64,000 nucleotides of DNA from the NCBI GenBank assembly GCA_029226205.1, contig JAQXXT010000079.1:1-64000 (forward strand), read 5' to 3'. Under the pieces are notes generated by a model. The model searched no databases and was not told where the DNA came from. It saw nothing but the letters and a program-made list of their open reading frames with translations. Shown in pieces: positions 50,036-57,423 of this stretch. Position 1 is the first letter of the stretch; the number at the start of each line of letters is the position of its first letter. The translations under genes and the position numbers were made by a program. This DNA is from Prevotellaceae bacterium. GTDB lineage: Bacteria > Bacteroidota > Bacteroidia > Bacteroidales > Bacteroidaceae.

Positions 50036-51721
50036 CTAATTTAAAATACGACAATTATTAATTAAAGTATTATTTATCTTTTTAGATTTATTCTTATCTT
50101 GGAAACGTTTAAAATTAGTATTCAACCAAAGTTTGTAATAATTATCTTTAGAATAATCATACAAATTAATTCGTCCGCTATCAGTGAACAAATCTCGACC
50201 ATAAATAAAACGTGCAAGAGGATAGAAAGGAGACGTAAGATAATTACGAGAACCGATAAGATCATTTAAAAGATCTGGATAAAAACAAGCTAAGGAACGC
50301 CGACCAAATGTATCAATAAAATCATTTTGCGAATCATAAAAACGCTTAAGTTGATATTGAGCTGAAAGATATAAATACTTATCAAACAGATAGATATAAA
50401 CATGAACTGGATCAACGAAAGGCATAAACTTATTAAAGTTAACCAAACGAAGAACCTTCATACAATGAAGAGAAGCATACCAGGAGGAATCATCATCAAC
50501 ATTGAAACGAGTAAAACCAAAAGTATTAGTTACATCATGAACGAACAAAGAATTATAAGAATCAGAATAACGATCCTTACACCATGAACGAAAAGAGGGA
50601 ACAATACCTTTAGACAAAGCAAGAGAATACTTAATATTCAAACATTTAAGAATAGAATTTAATTCATTTTCATATTCTTCAATGTGCGAGAGACAAAAAG
50701 AGTACAAGCAGTGTTTTGCATCAAAAGATAACTCACTATATCGGTAACACTTGCGCCAGACGGAATTAACAGAATCTTTGGTAAAAGGAACATCACAAAG
50801 CAAGGTGATCCCTTTTTTACTGTCAGTTCGTGAAACAAGATGAGTAATAATTCCTCTGGAGATAGACGAGAGTAACGTTTCTGAATCATTTTTGAACAAA
50901 CCGATAACTGGATCTTTGCTCTGAATGTGGAACGGACGGAAGATAGAGAATCGTAACAACGAAGGTAAATTAACATTGCCAGTAACATAGTCCGCAACAT
51001 AGTAACTTGTGTTACTGTCGCAGAATTTGACATAATTTCTGGTAAGGTTAGGATCTGCAAACGGTTGAAACGAAAAACAGTTACGACCTTTTCCTGCAAC
51101 TCTGATTTTGACAGACCAGGCAGAAACGATAAAATCAGTGATTTTAGTCGAGAGTAACGGAGAATCGAAGAACAAGATACCGTGGTAATGTGGACGAAAG
51201 GTCCTGGGACCATATTCACACGAAATATAATATCTGATTTTTTGCTCATAAGCAGGAATAGAAGATTTGGAGATTAAGAAACGGAGACGCTTAATAAAAT
51301 TCTGAACATCACGTTTACAAGCAACAGCGAAAGTAAGATCAGATGAAAGATCATGTTCAATAAAAGGAACAAAAGTATCATCTTTAATCAAATATTCACC
51401 ATACTTATCACAAGAATTTAAAGGAAAGCGATCATACATATCGGAAGTACGGCCAATAGGACGGCACTGGATAACACCGTTAGAATCCTCAAAGAGTTCA
51501 GCACGAGGAACAAATTTATTATTGTAGGTAAGAGTAAAAAACACCGAATAACGATGCTCTTTAATTTCAGACGAAACACGCATAGTTTGTTTACCTGCAT
51601 CACGGAGACGGCAAGCCGTACAAGAACCACAAGGCACGTATTCAAAGCGTCCAGTATATCTATTAAAAATACGTACTGGATGTTCGCAATTAACTGGCAA
51701 ACTAAAACGTGATAAATCCAT
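50036..51721 (-). CDS. Microvirus replication initiation protein VP4 (HUH endonuclease)
   Basis: A 561-residue rolling-circle replication protein that nicks the replicative form at the origin. The N-terminal Cys motif PCGSCTACRLRDAG is typical of Bacteroidetes microviruses. Motif 1 is YSVFFTLTYNN, motif 2 is FRPHYHGILFF (HUH) and motif 3 is SYYVADYVTGN with the catalytic Tyr. The Lys often found three residues after the second Tyr of motif 3 is not present. The gene is in one run with VP1 (6-nt gap). Confidence 0.92.
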   Translation of the reverse strand: MDLSRFSLPVNCEHPVRIFNRYTGRFEYVPCGSCTACRLRDAGKQTMRVSSEIKEHRYSVFFTLTYNNKFVPRAELFEDSNGVIQCRPIGRTSDMYDRFPLNSCDKYGEYLIKDDTFVPFIEHDLSSDLTFAVACKRDVQNFIKRLRFLISKSSIPAYEQKIRYYISCEYGPRTFRPHYHGILFFDSPLLSTKITDFIVSAWSVKIRVAGKGRNCFSFQPFADPNLTRNYVKFCDSNTSYYVADYVTGNVNLPSLLRFSIFRPFHIQSKDPVIGLFKNDSETLLSSISRGIITHLVSRTDSKKGITLLCDVPFTKDSVNSVWRKCYRYSELSFDAKHCLYSFCLSHIEEYENELNSILKCLNIKYSLALSKGIVPSFRSWCKDRYSDSYNSLFVHDVTNTFGFTRFNVDDDSSWYASLHCMKVLRLVNFNKFMPFVDPVHVYIYLFDKYLYLSAQYQLKRFYDSQNDFIDTFGRRSLACFYPDLLNDLIGSRNYLTSPFYPLARFIYGRDLFTDSGRINLYDYSKDNYYKLWLNTNFKRFQDKNKSKKINNTLINNCRILN

Positions 51722-51722
51722 A

Positions 51723-51950
51723 CTACTTATCTATAGGAAGATTAGTAACTTCAATAGTATGATAATGAGCAAACTGAAGTGCAACATCAGTAAGATCACA
51801 GTGTTCAGAAAGCTCAAACATACTTAAATTAGTGAAGTTCCAATGATAAAACAACGTAAAAATTTGAAAAGCATAATTCAAATCACGGAAAGAAACAGAC
51901 TTCAAAACTTGAATATCTGGATCAGTATAATTAACTTGATATAGATACAT
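51723..51950 (-). CDS. Small phage protein, 75 aa, unknown
   Basis: An acidic, aromatic-rich 75-residue protein (YLYQVNYTDPDIQVLK; LNYAFQIFTLFYHWNF; LSEHCDLTDVALQFAHYHTI). It has no signal or membrane segment. Small cytosolic ORFs at this position, just before the replication gene, are common in microviruses and have no known function. The gap to the replication gene is 1 nt, which suggests translational coupling. Confidence 0.72.
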   Translation of the reverse strand: MYLYQVNYTDPDIQVLKSVSFRDLNYAFQIFTLFYHWNFTNLSMFELSEHCDLTDVALQFAHYHTIEVTNLPIDK

Positions 51951-51953
51951 AAA

Positions 51954-52157
51954 TCAATGTTTAGGGTAAACAATAGAACCAGAGTGATTAACATCAGTAG
52001 TATCAACATAAATGATACGTGAATGTCCAGAACCTTCAATAGAATGTGTAACAGTACAAGAAGTCAAAGCACTGACACCAAGAGCAGCGAGGAAAACACC
52101 ACAAGCGTAAATAACGCTTTTAAGAAGGCAGACAAGAATAGTTTTACGATCTAACAT
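51954..52157 (-). CDS. Small phage lipoprotein, 67 aa
   Basis: A 67-residue protein with a hydrophobic helix (TILVCLLKSVIYACGVFLAA) ending in a lipobox-like ALTSC, then a short polar tail (TVTHSIEGSGHSRIIYVDTT). It is probably exported and lipidated. Small CTVT-type proteins are frequent in Bacteroidetes microviruses. Superinfection exclusion is one plausible role for an envelope lipoprotein in a temperate phage, but this is inference. Confidence 0.72.
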   Translation of the reverse strand: MLDRKTILVCLLKSVIYACGVFLAALGVSALTSCTVTHSIEGSGHSRIIYVDTTDVNHSGSIVYPKH

Positions 52158-52159
52158 AA

Positions 52160-52453
52160 CTAATCAAAATTAGAAGTGAACACAATAGAATATTTATGGG
52201 TGAAGTCATCAACAAGAATATAGTCAACTTTAGACCATAGAGTTAGAGGAATGTGAGAAGCAGAAACGAGAAGCTCGAAAAGATAACGCTCAGGATCGAA
52301 GATACGATCAGGAACAGCGTAGCCAATACCAGAAAGGAATCTATTTACCATAAGCAGAGCACGGTGATAAACAAGGAACTTTTGTTTCTTGTCATTGGCA
52401 TGAACCAGGCGGAAGGAACTGCCATCATTGGGGGAAATCAACTTGTAAATCAT
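52160..52453 (-). CDS. First phage ORF, 97 aa, unknown
   Basis: A 97-residue soluble protein (YKLISPNDGSSFRLVHANDK; YHRALLMVNRFLSGIGYAVP; LTLWSKVDYILVDDF) with no family I know. Its ATG (52453-52451) lies inside the left arm of attR, so integration happens at the exact 5' border of the gene and replaces everything upstream of it. Position and linkage suggest an early or regulatory product. Confidence 0.7.
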   Translation of the reverse strand: MIYKLISPNDGSSFRLVHANDKKQKFLVYHRALLMVNRFLSGIGYAVPDRIFDPERYLFELLVSASHIPLTLWSKVDYILVDDFTHKYSIVFTSNFD

Positions 52454-52477
52454 ATTATAATCGACATTATGATAAAT
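52450..52477. other. attR, dif-like XerC/XerD site
   Basis: TCATATTATAA - TCGACA - TTATGATAAAT (11-6-11). The XerD-type arm differs from E. coli TTATGTTAAAT at one position. Joining the attL left arm to this right arm rebuilds a candidate empty chromosomal dif-like site. Confidence 0.8.
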
Positions 52478-52510
52478 AGATAGTTATAACCATCTTCCCC
52501 CTTATCTATT

Positions 52511-52536
52511 GGTGGCCGCATTGTTGCGGCCACGCA
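52511..52536. repeat. Family A palindrome, right of prophage
   Basis: GGTGGCCGC-ATTGTT-GCGGCCACGC, 34 nt beyond attR. Confidence 0.75.
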
Positions 52537-52564
52537 GAGAGAGATAATCCACGATATGCGGACA

Positions 52565-53080
52565 TTATTGTACTAATTCACCATAAAACGAAATGGGTTC
52601 ACGCTCTTTGGCCCATACGGAGACGTAACTCTTGCCATTGGTGAATATGTCGAGCTGATAGGTCAATTGGTCCTCGCCATTGTCAATGTTCATTTTGATG
52701 AGATATTCTCCGTCTTTCGGTACCGTCATTGTATAATGGCCAATTGTAGCAGTAAAGTTCAAGCCTTTCCCACCACCGTATGGCACATTGTATGCCCGAC
52801 CGAAATACGGCAGATAAGAAATGATGCTATCGCCGTGAACTTCCAGAGAGTAACCATCGTCGAGATGACGTGATGGTCCAGCCATCGGCTGCATCTCATT
52901 GATATCGATGCAGTAATGACGGTCATTAATCATTTTCTTTACGTTCTCTACTCTCTTGACGCTCAGCTGTGCTTTCTCCGCCGACGTCAGTCTCGTGCCC
53001 GTACAGGACACTGTCAGCATCGAAAGGATGCCGACGAGTCCCGTGAGCAACCATTTAGAAATATCATTACCTTTCAACAT
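52565..53080 (-). CDS. DUF4251-type lipoprotein
   Basis: A 171-residue probable lipoprotein (signal helix LLTGLVGILSMLTVSC, lipobox Cys). The mature domain has RHYCIDINEMQPMAG, LPYFGRAYNVPYGGGKGLNF and WAKEREPISFYGELV, which fit the DUF4251 family of Bacteroidetes envelope proteins. Function unknown. Its ATG overlaps the ltaE stop by 7 nt, so it is translated from the same mRNA. Confidence 0.85.
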   Translation of the reverse strand: MLKGNDISKWLLTGLVGILSMLTVSCTGTRLTSAEKAQLSVKRVENVKKMINDRHYCIDINEMQPMAGPSRHLDDGYSLEVHGDSIISYLPYFGRAYNVPYGGGKGLNFTATIGHYTMTVPKDGEYLIKMNIDNGEDQLTYQLDIFTNGKSYVSVWAKEREPISFYGELVQ

Positions 53081-54126
53081 ATTCTATTTATCATAATTTG
53101 TTCCAAGGCCTTGTCCAACCCTTGGATGTCGTCCTCCGTTGTTGCCCAACTCGTGACGAAACGACAGAGGATGTTGCCATTCTGTATCGGAGCCCATACC
53201 TCAAAGGCGATCAACTTCATCAAGGCCTCTTTCTGTGCCCGACTGAGGATGACGAATTGCTGGTTTGTAGGACTGTCTATGCCCATACGGTAACCATGGC
53301 GCTGGAACTTGTCACGGAGGGCATGAGCCATCTCGATGGCATGACGGGATACCTTGAAGTAAAGATTGTCGGTGAAGAGCGTCTCAAACTGGATTCCAAG
53401 CATGCGGCCTTTGGCCAACAGAGCTCCATGACGTTTGACGATGGTGAAGAGATATTTAGGTGCATGCGTGTTTGTATAGACAACGGCCTCACCGAACATC
53501 GCTCCCACTTTTGTGCCACCAATATAGAACACGTCACAATGCCGTGCCAGGAATTTCATATCGACATCATTCTCGTCGGCCATCATTCCGTAGCCCAGAC
53601 GGGCACCGTCGATGAAGAGTTTCAAGTCGTGACGCTGGCATGCGGCATAGATATCCGCCAGTTCCTGACGGTTGTAGAGCATTCCGAGTTCCGTGGGTTC
53701 CGTGATATATACCATTCCCGGCTGGACCATATGGGGAAAAGTCTCGTCGGCATGAAAGGCGTTCATATAATCGTCGATCTGCTTCGCCGTCAATTTACTC
53801 TCCTCCCCTTTCAGTGCAATGACCTTATGACCGAAGGCCTCCACGGCACCGGACTCATGGACATTGATATGTCCCGTATCTGCACAGATGACACCCTCGC
53901 AGCCTTGCAGCAGTGAGTCGATGACCGTCGTATTCGTCTGTGTGCCACCGATGAGAAAAACTATTTCAGCCTCGGGCATATCGATGAGTTGGCGGATTTT
54001 GGCCTTTGCACGGTCACAATGGGGATCGAAACCGTAGCCTGACGTCTTTTCGTTGTTGGTTGCTACAAACTGCTGAAGAATTTCCGGCAGTGTACCGTTG
54101 TTGTAATCACTTTCAAACGAAATCAT
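53074..54126 (-). CDS. ltaE: Low-specificity L-threonine aldolase
   Basis: A 350-residue PLP enzyme (fold type I) that cleaves L-threonine or allo-threonine to glycine and acetaldehyde. It begins ISFESDYNNGTLPEILQQF. The PLP-contacting FLIGGTQTN, Asp/Arg in FIDGARLGYGM and the Schiff-base Lys in YIGGTKVGAMFGEAVV are present. Cytosolic. First gene of a two-gene unit with the DUF4251 lipoprotein. Confidence 0.93.
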   Translation of the reverse strand: MISFESDYNNGTLPEILQQFVATNNEKTSGYGFDPHCDRAKAKIRQLIDMPEAEIVFLIGGTQTNTTVIDSLLQGCEGVICADTGHINVHESGAVEAFGHKVIALKGEESKLTAKQIDDYMNAFHADETFPHMVQPGMVYITEPTELGMLYNRQELADIYAACQRHDLKLFIDGARLGYGMMADENDVDMKFLARHCDVFYIGGTKVGAMFGEAVVYTNTHAPKYLFTIVKRHGALLAKGRMLGIQFETLFTDNLYFKVSRHAIEMAHALRDKFQRHGYRMGIDSPTNQQFVILSRAQKEALMKLIAFEVWAPIQNGNILCRFVTSWATTEDDIQGLDKALEQIMINRIC

Positions 54127-54148
54127 TTTTCTATCTTCTAGAATCTGC

Positions 54149-54604
54149 TTATTTCTCTTTTAGAATCTGTTCAGCATGCTCTTTAACCTTGATCTGTTTG
54201 GGACGGTAGATCTCCGTGATGACACCATTTTCGTCCGTGACGAAGGTGGTACGGAAAGTTCCCATGGAGACCTTACCATACATCTTCTTCTCACCATAGG
54301 CACCAAGTTCTGTGACGAGGGTCTTGTCGACATCGGCGATGAGCGGGAAAGGAAGGTTATATTTTGCGATGAATTTCTGATGGCTTGCGGCATTCTGGAT
54401 GCTCACACCGACGACGGCATAACCCTGGGCCAGCAGCCGCTCATAATTATCACGGAGGTTACAGGCCTCATTCGTACAACCCGGTGTCATATCGCGGGGA
54501 TAGACGTAGAGTACGAGTTTCTTACCCTTGAAATCGCTGAGTTTAACCTCTTTGCCGTCCTGGTCCATGCCCAGGTTCTCCGGCAGTTTCTGTCCTATTT
54601 CCAT
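54149..54604 (-). CDS. bcp: Thioredoxin-dependent thiol peroxidase (BCP)
   Basis: A 151-residue peroxiredoxin of the BCP/PrxQ family that reduces peroxides using thioredoxin. Peroxidatic and resolving cysteines lie five residues apart in PRDMTPGCTNEACNLRDNY, and RTTFVTDENGVI completes the fold. No signal peptide. It lies 22 nt upstream of ltaE. Confidence 0.94.
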   Translation of the reverse strand: MEIGQKLPENLGMDQDGKEVKLSDFKGKKLVLYVYPRDMTPGCTNEACNLRDNYERLLAQGYAVVGVSIQNAASHQKFIAKYNLPFPLIADVDKTLVTELGAYGEKKMYGKVSMGTFRTTFVTDENGVITEIYRPKQIKVKEHAEQILKEK

Positions 54605-54665
54605 ATTTGTTGTGTTATATATTGTTTTTGCTTTTTTACCTTTCTAATTTTTTACCTTCTTACTT

Positions 54666-55400
54666 CTAACTGACGCTCCAAAGGATGAGACAGCCGCTGA
54701 TGCCGATATAGGCGTATACGATATAGCGGAAGATCTTGTTGGGGATACGCTTGAAGACGAACGCGCCAAGACTCATGCCGATCACTACCCCACCGAGCCC
54801 GTAGAGATAGGAGATGCCGACGGCCTTCGTCAGGAAGCCATTATATGCTCTGACTGCCGTCATTAGCAGATTGCCACAGAGAAAATAGGTCTGAGCCAAC
54901 GCCATATATTCATTCTTATCCTTTGATGCTGAAACGAAATAGAGTACGGCGGGCGGACCTTGCATACCAAAGAAACCTCCCATGAGACCGCTCAGTGTTC
55001 CTGCCGTGAGCTGTGTGGGAATTGTGGCGGGAATTTTGATCCGCTGACTGAAGAAGGCGAAATAGATGCTCACCAGAATAAGGACCACACCGAGGATACG
55101 GCGCAGAAGAATGTCATCCATCCGTTTCAGGCAGAAGATGGCGGCTGCCGAGACTACCATGAATGTCAGTAGGATCGGCAACAACCGACGGACATGCAAC
55201 TGCCTACGCATGCGGAAACTCACCACGGCGGAGGTCGTCATGGCCAGAAGACCAGAGAGGGTTGTCGCCTCACCATAGGACGGCAGAAGGAATGGCAGTG
55301 CCGTCATGATGAAGATGCCAAAACCGAAGCCTGTGGTCCGTTGTACGAAACTGGCACCGATGCTCAGCAGAAACAGGAAAATCATTGTTGTTGTCACCAT
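54666..55400 (-). CDS. TauE/SafE-family sulfite/organosulfonate exporter
   Basis: A 244-residue membrane protein with about seven or eight hydrophobic segments. Family signatures are FVQRTTGFGFGIFIM and a second-half repeat LSGLMGGFFGMQGPPAVLYF. Substrates of the family include sulfite and sulfoacetate; the one here is unknown. It has a promoter (TATCTTTG at 55430-55423) just after the terminator of the upstream gene. Confidence 0.88.
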   Translation of the reverse strand: MVTTTMIFLFLLSIGASFVQRTTGFGFGIFIMTALPFLLPSYGEATTLSGLLAMTTSAVVSFRMRRQLHVRRLLPILLTFMVVSAAAIFCLKRMDDILLRRILGVVLILVSIYFAFFSQRIKIPATIPTQLTAGTLSGLMGGFFGMQGPPAVLYFVSASKDKNEYMALAQTYFLCGNLLMTAVRAYNGFLTKAVGISYLYGLGGVVIGMSLGAFVFKRIPNKIFRYIVYAYIGISGCLILWSVS

Positions 55401-55422
55401 ATTCTATCTGTCAATACAGTTG

Positions 55423-55466
55423 CAAAGATACAAAAATATCGGGAAAAGAAAAGTTTTCCCGATATT
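55423..55466 (-). terminator. Bidirectional terminator followed by TauE promoter
   Basis: AATATCGGGAAAA (55435-55447) pairs perfectly with TTTTCCCGATATT (55454-55466): a 13-bp stem with T runs on both strands. On the minus strand it ends the Lys-rich gene at 55530. The TATCTTTG of the TauE promoter (55430-55423) begins only 4 nt past the stem. Confidence 0.85.
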
Positions 55467-55478
55467 TTTTTGTGTGGA

Positions 55479-55532
55479 GGAACATGTTAATCATGTCCAT
55501 ACCATTGCGGACCATGATAAATCATGTCCCTA
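55479..55532. repeat. Two family B palindromes
   Basis: GGAACATGTTAATCATGTCC at 55479 and GGACCATGATAAATCATGTC at 55509. The second runs into the TAG stop codon of the next gene (55532-55530). Confidence 0.65.
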
Positions 55533-55820
55533 CTTACGCGGAGCCGGTTTTTTCTTACCCTTGGCTTTCTTGCCCTTCTTGGCCTTGGCTTTAGACTTGG
55601 GAGCCGGAGCTGGTTTCTTGACTTCCTTGGTCTGCTTCTTGGCCTCGGCGTTCTCCTCATGATAAGTGGCTGTGCTGACACCGTCTACCTTCTTCTGTTT
55701 CTTGGCGGTCTGCTGCTTGTTATCCTGAGAAGCTTGACCGTTCATACTGTTGGCGACAGCCGGTGCGGAGAGCAGCATCACGGCGGCAGCCATCATCATC
55801 AATGTTTTTTTCATCTTCAT
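55530..55820 (-). CDS. Lys/Ala-rich secreted protein
   Basis: A 96-residue protein: signal peptide (MMMAAAVMLLSAPAVANS), a polar Gln/Lys segment, then a very basic tail of Lys, Ala and Pro (APAPKSKAKAKKGKKAKGKK), resembling histone-like tails. Function unknown; binding of nucleic acid or anionic envelope polymers is possible. The opposite-strand frame at 55524-55889 is a shadow. The start could be MKMKKT or MKKT, two codons apart. Confidence 0.72.
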   Translation of the reverse strand: MKMKKTLMMMAAAVMLLSAPAVANSMNGQASQDNKQQTAKKQKKVDGVSTATYHEENAEAKKQTKEVKKPAPAPKSKAKAKKGKKAKGKKKPAPRK

Positions 55821-55921
55821 TTGTTTTTTTGGTTGAACCGTTATTTAGACGATGAAGACGTGGAAAGGTTTAATCTGTTATTTTCGTAAACATTACAAAA
55901 ATGTTAAATATTCACGGATAA

Positions 55922-55953
55922 TTTGGTCGTGTCAGAATATTGTTGTAACTTCG
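55922..55953 (+). promoter_or_regulatory. Promoter for the glutathione peroxidase
   Basis: TTTG (55922-55925), 20-nt spacer, TAACTTCG (55946-55953, one mismatch to TAnnTTTG), 24 nt before the ATG at 55978. Confidence 0.6.
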
Positions 55954-55977
55954 TGGTGTCAAAAACAAAAAGGGCTT

Positions 55978-56616
55978 ATGAAACAGATTATTTTCACATG
56001 GTTGTTCCTCTTGGTGGCCGTCGTCGCCTATGGACAGCAAGATAGTAGTAACATAATAAACAACAAAAACATGAGTACAGTTTACGATTTCACGTTGAAA
56101 GACAAGAAAGGCCAGGATGTGAGCCTTTCAGAGTATAAGGGTAAGGTATTGCTTATCGTCAATACCGCAACGGGTTGTGGCTTTACGCCCCAGTATAAGG
56201 AGTTGGAGGCCATGTATGCCCGTCTGAAGGATAAGGGTTTCGAGATCCTCGATATTCCCTGTGACCAGTTCGGTCATCAGGCTCCAGGCAGTGATGAGGA
56301 GATCACGAAGTTCTGTACGCTGAAGTTCGGTACCGACTTCCCTCAGTTCAAGAAGAGTGAGGTCAACGGAAAGGATGAGTTGCCTCTCTATACCTGGCTG
56401 AAGAGTCAGAAACCTGTCACCGGAACTTACGAGCCTAAACTCGCTAAGGTGATGGAGAAACTATATAATAAGGTGAATCCGGAGCCGCGTAAGAAAGACG
56501 ATATCCAGTGGAACTTCACGAAGTTCCTCATCAACCGCGATGGTGCCGTCGTTGCCCGTTTTGAGCCGACGGAAGATATGAAGACCGTCGAGGCCGCCGT
56601 TGAGGCACAACTGTAA
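55978..56616 (+). CDS. Exported glutathione peroxidase-family protein
   Basis: A 212-residue thiol peroxidase of the GPx family. Active-site Cys in VNTATGCGFTPQYKELE, Gln in IPCDQFGHQAPGS and Trp/Asn in WNFTKFLINRDG are present. Residues 1-21 form a signal peptide (IIFTWLFLLVAVVAYGQQ), so the enzyme is likely periplasmic. The frame is open from 55852, but the promoter and signal peptide point to ATG 55978. An internal ATG at 56071 (MSTVYDFTL) would give the cytosolic form most relatives have. Confidence 0.9.
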   Translation: MKQIIFTWLFLLVAVVAYGQQDSSNIINNKNMSTVYDFTLKDKKGQDVSLSEYKGKVLLIVNTATGCGFTPQYKELEAMYARLKDKGFEILDIPCDQFGHQAPGSDEEITKFCTLKFGTDFPQFKKSEVNGKDELPLYTWLKSQKPVTGTYEPKLAKVMEKLYNKVNPEPRKKDDIQWNFTKFLINRDGAVVARFEPTEDMKTVEAAVEAQL

Positions 56617-56625
56617 TACACCCGT

Positions 56626-56683
56626 AGGGACATGATTTATCATGTTCTTCCTCATAAGTAGGGACATCATTTATTATGTTCCG
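56626..56683. repeat. Tandem family B palindromes
   Basis: GTAGGGACATGATTTATCAT-GTTC at 56625 and GTAGGGACATCATTTATTAT-GTTCC at 56658, downstream of the glutathione peroxidase. Confidence 0.7.
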
Positions 56684-56704
56684 AATGACGGGGATATAAA
56701 TAAA

Positions 56705-56765
56705 AGACAGAATAACAGATCAAACATATTTTTATGCTGTATATGTAAAATCTGTTACTCTGTCT
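56705..56765. repeat. Family E hairpin, copy 2
   Basis: AGACAGAATAACAGAT (56705-56720) and ATCTGTTACTCTGTCT (56750-56765), followed by TTTT: the same arms as at 21921-21981 with a similar ACATA...TATGT inner loop. Confidence 0.7.
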
Positions 56766-56901
56766 TTTCTATTGGTCGGAACATGATAATTCCTTGTTGG
56801 CTTGGGCGATGGCCATAGGCTATATCATGTTTTTTGTTTAAGTTTCAATGAATATCTTTGGCAAAAATAGAAAAATATTCATACCATCCAAATATTTTCG
56901 C

Positions 56902-56909
56902 TATCTTTG
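56902..56909 (+). promoter_or_regulatory. -7 promoter element for the Nim-like gene
   Basis: TATCTTTG, 21 nt before the ATG at 56931. The -33 box is weak. Confidence 0.6.
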
Positions 56910-56930
56910 CAAAAATAAATTTCGGAAATT

Positions 56931-57422
56931 ATGAATTATATCAATAACACTGTACGTCGTCAGGACAGACTGATGGACGAAGCACGAGCCAGAGAGATTC
57001 TCCGAACGACAGAATATGGTGTTTTATCCCTTACCGACGGCGATCAGCCCTATGGCATTCCCGTCAATTTCATCTGGGATGGCAAAGACAGTATCTATAT
57101 CCATTGTGCTCCCGAGGGTCGAAAGTTGCGTATCATTGAGAAGAACCCGCTCGTCTCCCTCTGTGCCATCGGGAATGTTCATCTGCTGCCACGGAATTTC
57201 ACGACCGAGTATGAGAGTGTCATCGTTTTCGGCAAGGCCCATATCCATCTCCCGGAGGAAGAGCGTATGGCGGCCCTTCATCTGCTCATTGACAAGCTCT
57301 CACCCGATTTTAAGGAGATTGGTGACAAGTATGCCCATGCCAGTTTTCATCGTACAGAGATTATCCGCATTGACATCACCGATTTCTCCGGAAAATGCAA
57401 ACATGTAAAATCTGCTGACTAA
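56931..57422 (+). CDS. Nim-related pyridoxamine 5'-phosphate oxidase-fold flavoprotein
   Basis: A 163-residue FMN-binding split-barrel protein resembling the NimA family. It opens VRRQDRLMDEARAREILRTT and has YGVLSLTDGDQPYGIPVNF, SIYIHCAPEGRKLRII (conserved His) and VIVFGKAHI. Nim proteins can reduce nitroimidazoles; most chromosomal relatives have unknown natural substrates, so resistance is not implied. It is paired with an SDR oxidoreductase one nucleotide downstream. Confidence 0.88.
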   Translation: MNYINNTVRRQDRLMDEARAREILRTTEYGVLSLTDGDQPYGIPVNFIWDGKDSIYIHCAPEGRKLRIIEKNPLVSLCAIGNVHLLPRNFTTEYESVIVFGKAHIHLPEEERMAALHLLIDKLSPDFKEIGDKYAHASFHRTEIIRIDITDFSGKCKHVKSAD

Positions 57423-57423
57423 T

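Larger units (their letters stand above)
45617..52477 (-). mobile_element. Integrated Microviridae prophage (Alpavirinae type)
   Basis: A complete single-stranded DNA phage genome of about 6.83 kb (between the two core hexamers). It carries, in transcription order on the minus strand, three small ORFs, replication protein VP4, capsid VP1, scaffold VP3, pilot VP2 and a 38-codon hydrophobic ORF. The DNA is far more AT-rich than the flanks, and all frames are intact. There is no integrase gene. The dif-like ends indicate use of host XerC/XerD, as established for Bacteroidetes microvirus prophages. It sits in an intergenic gap and interrupts no gene. Confidence 0.93.
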
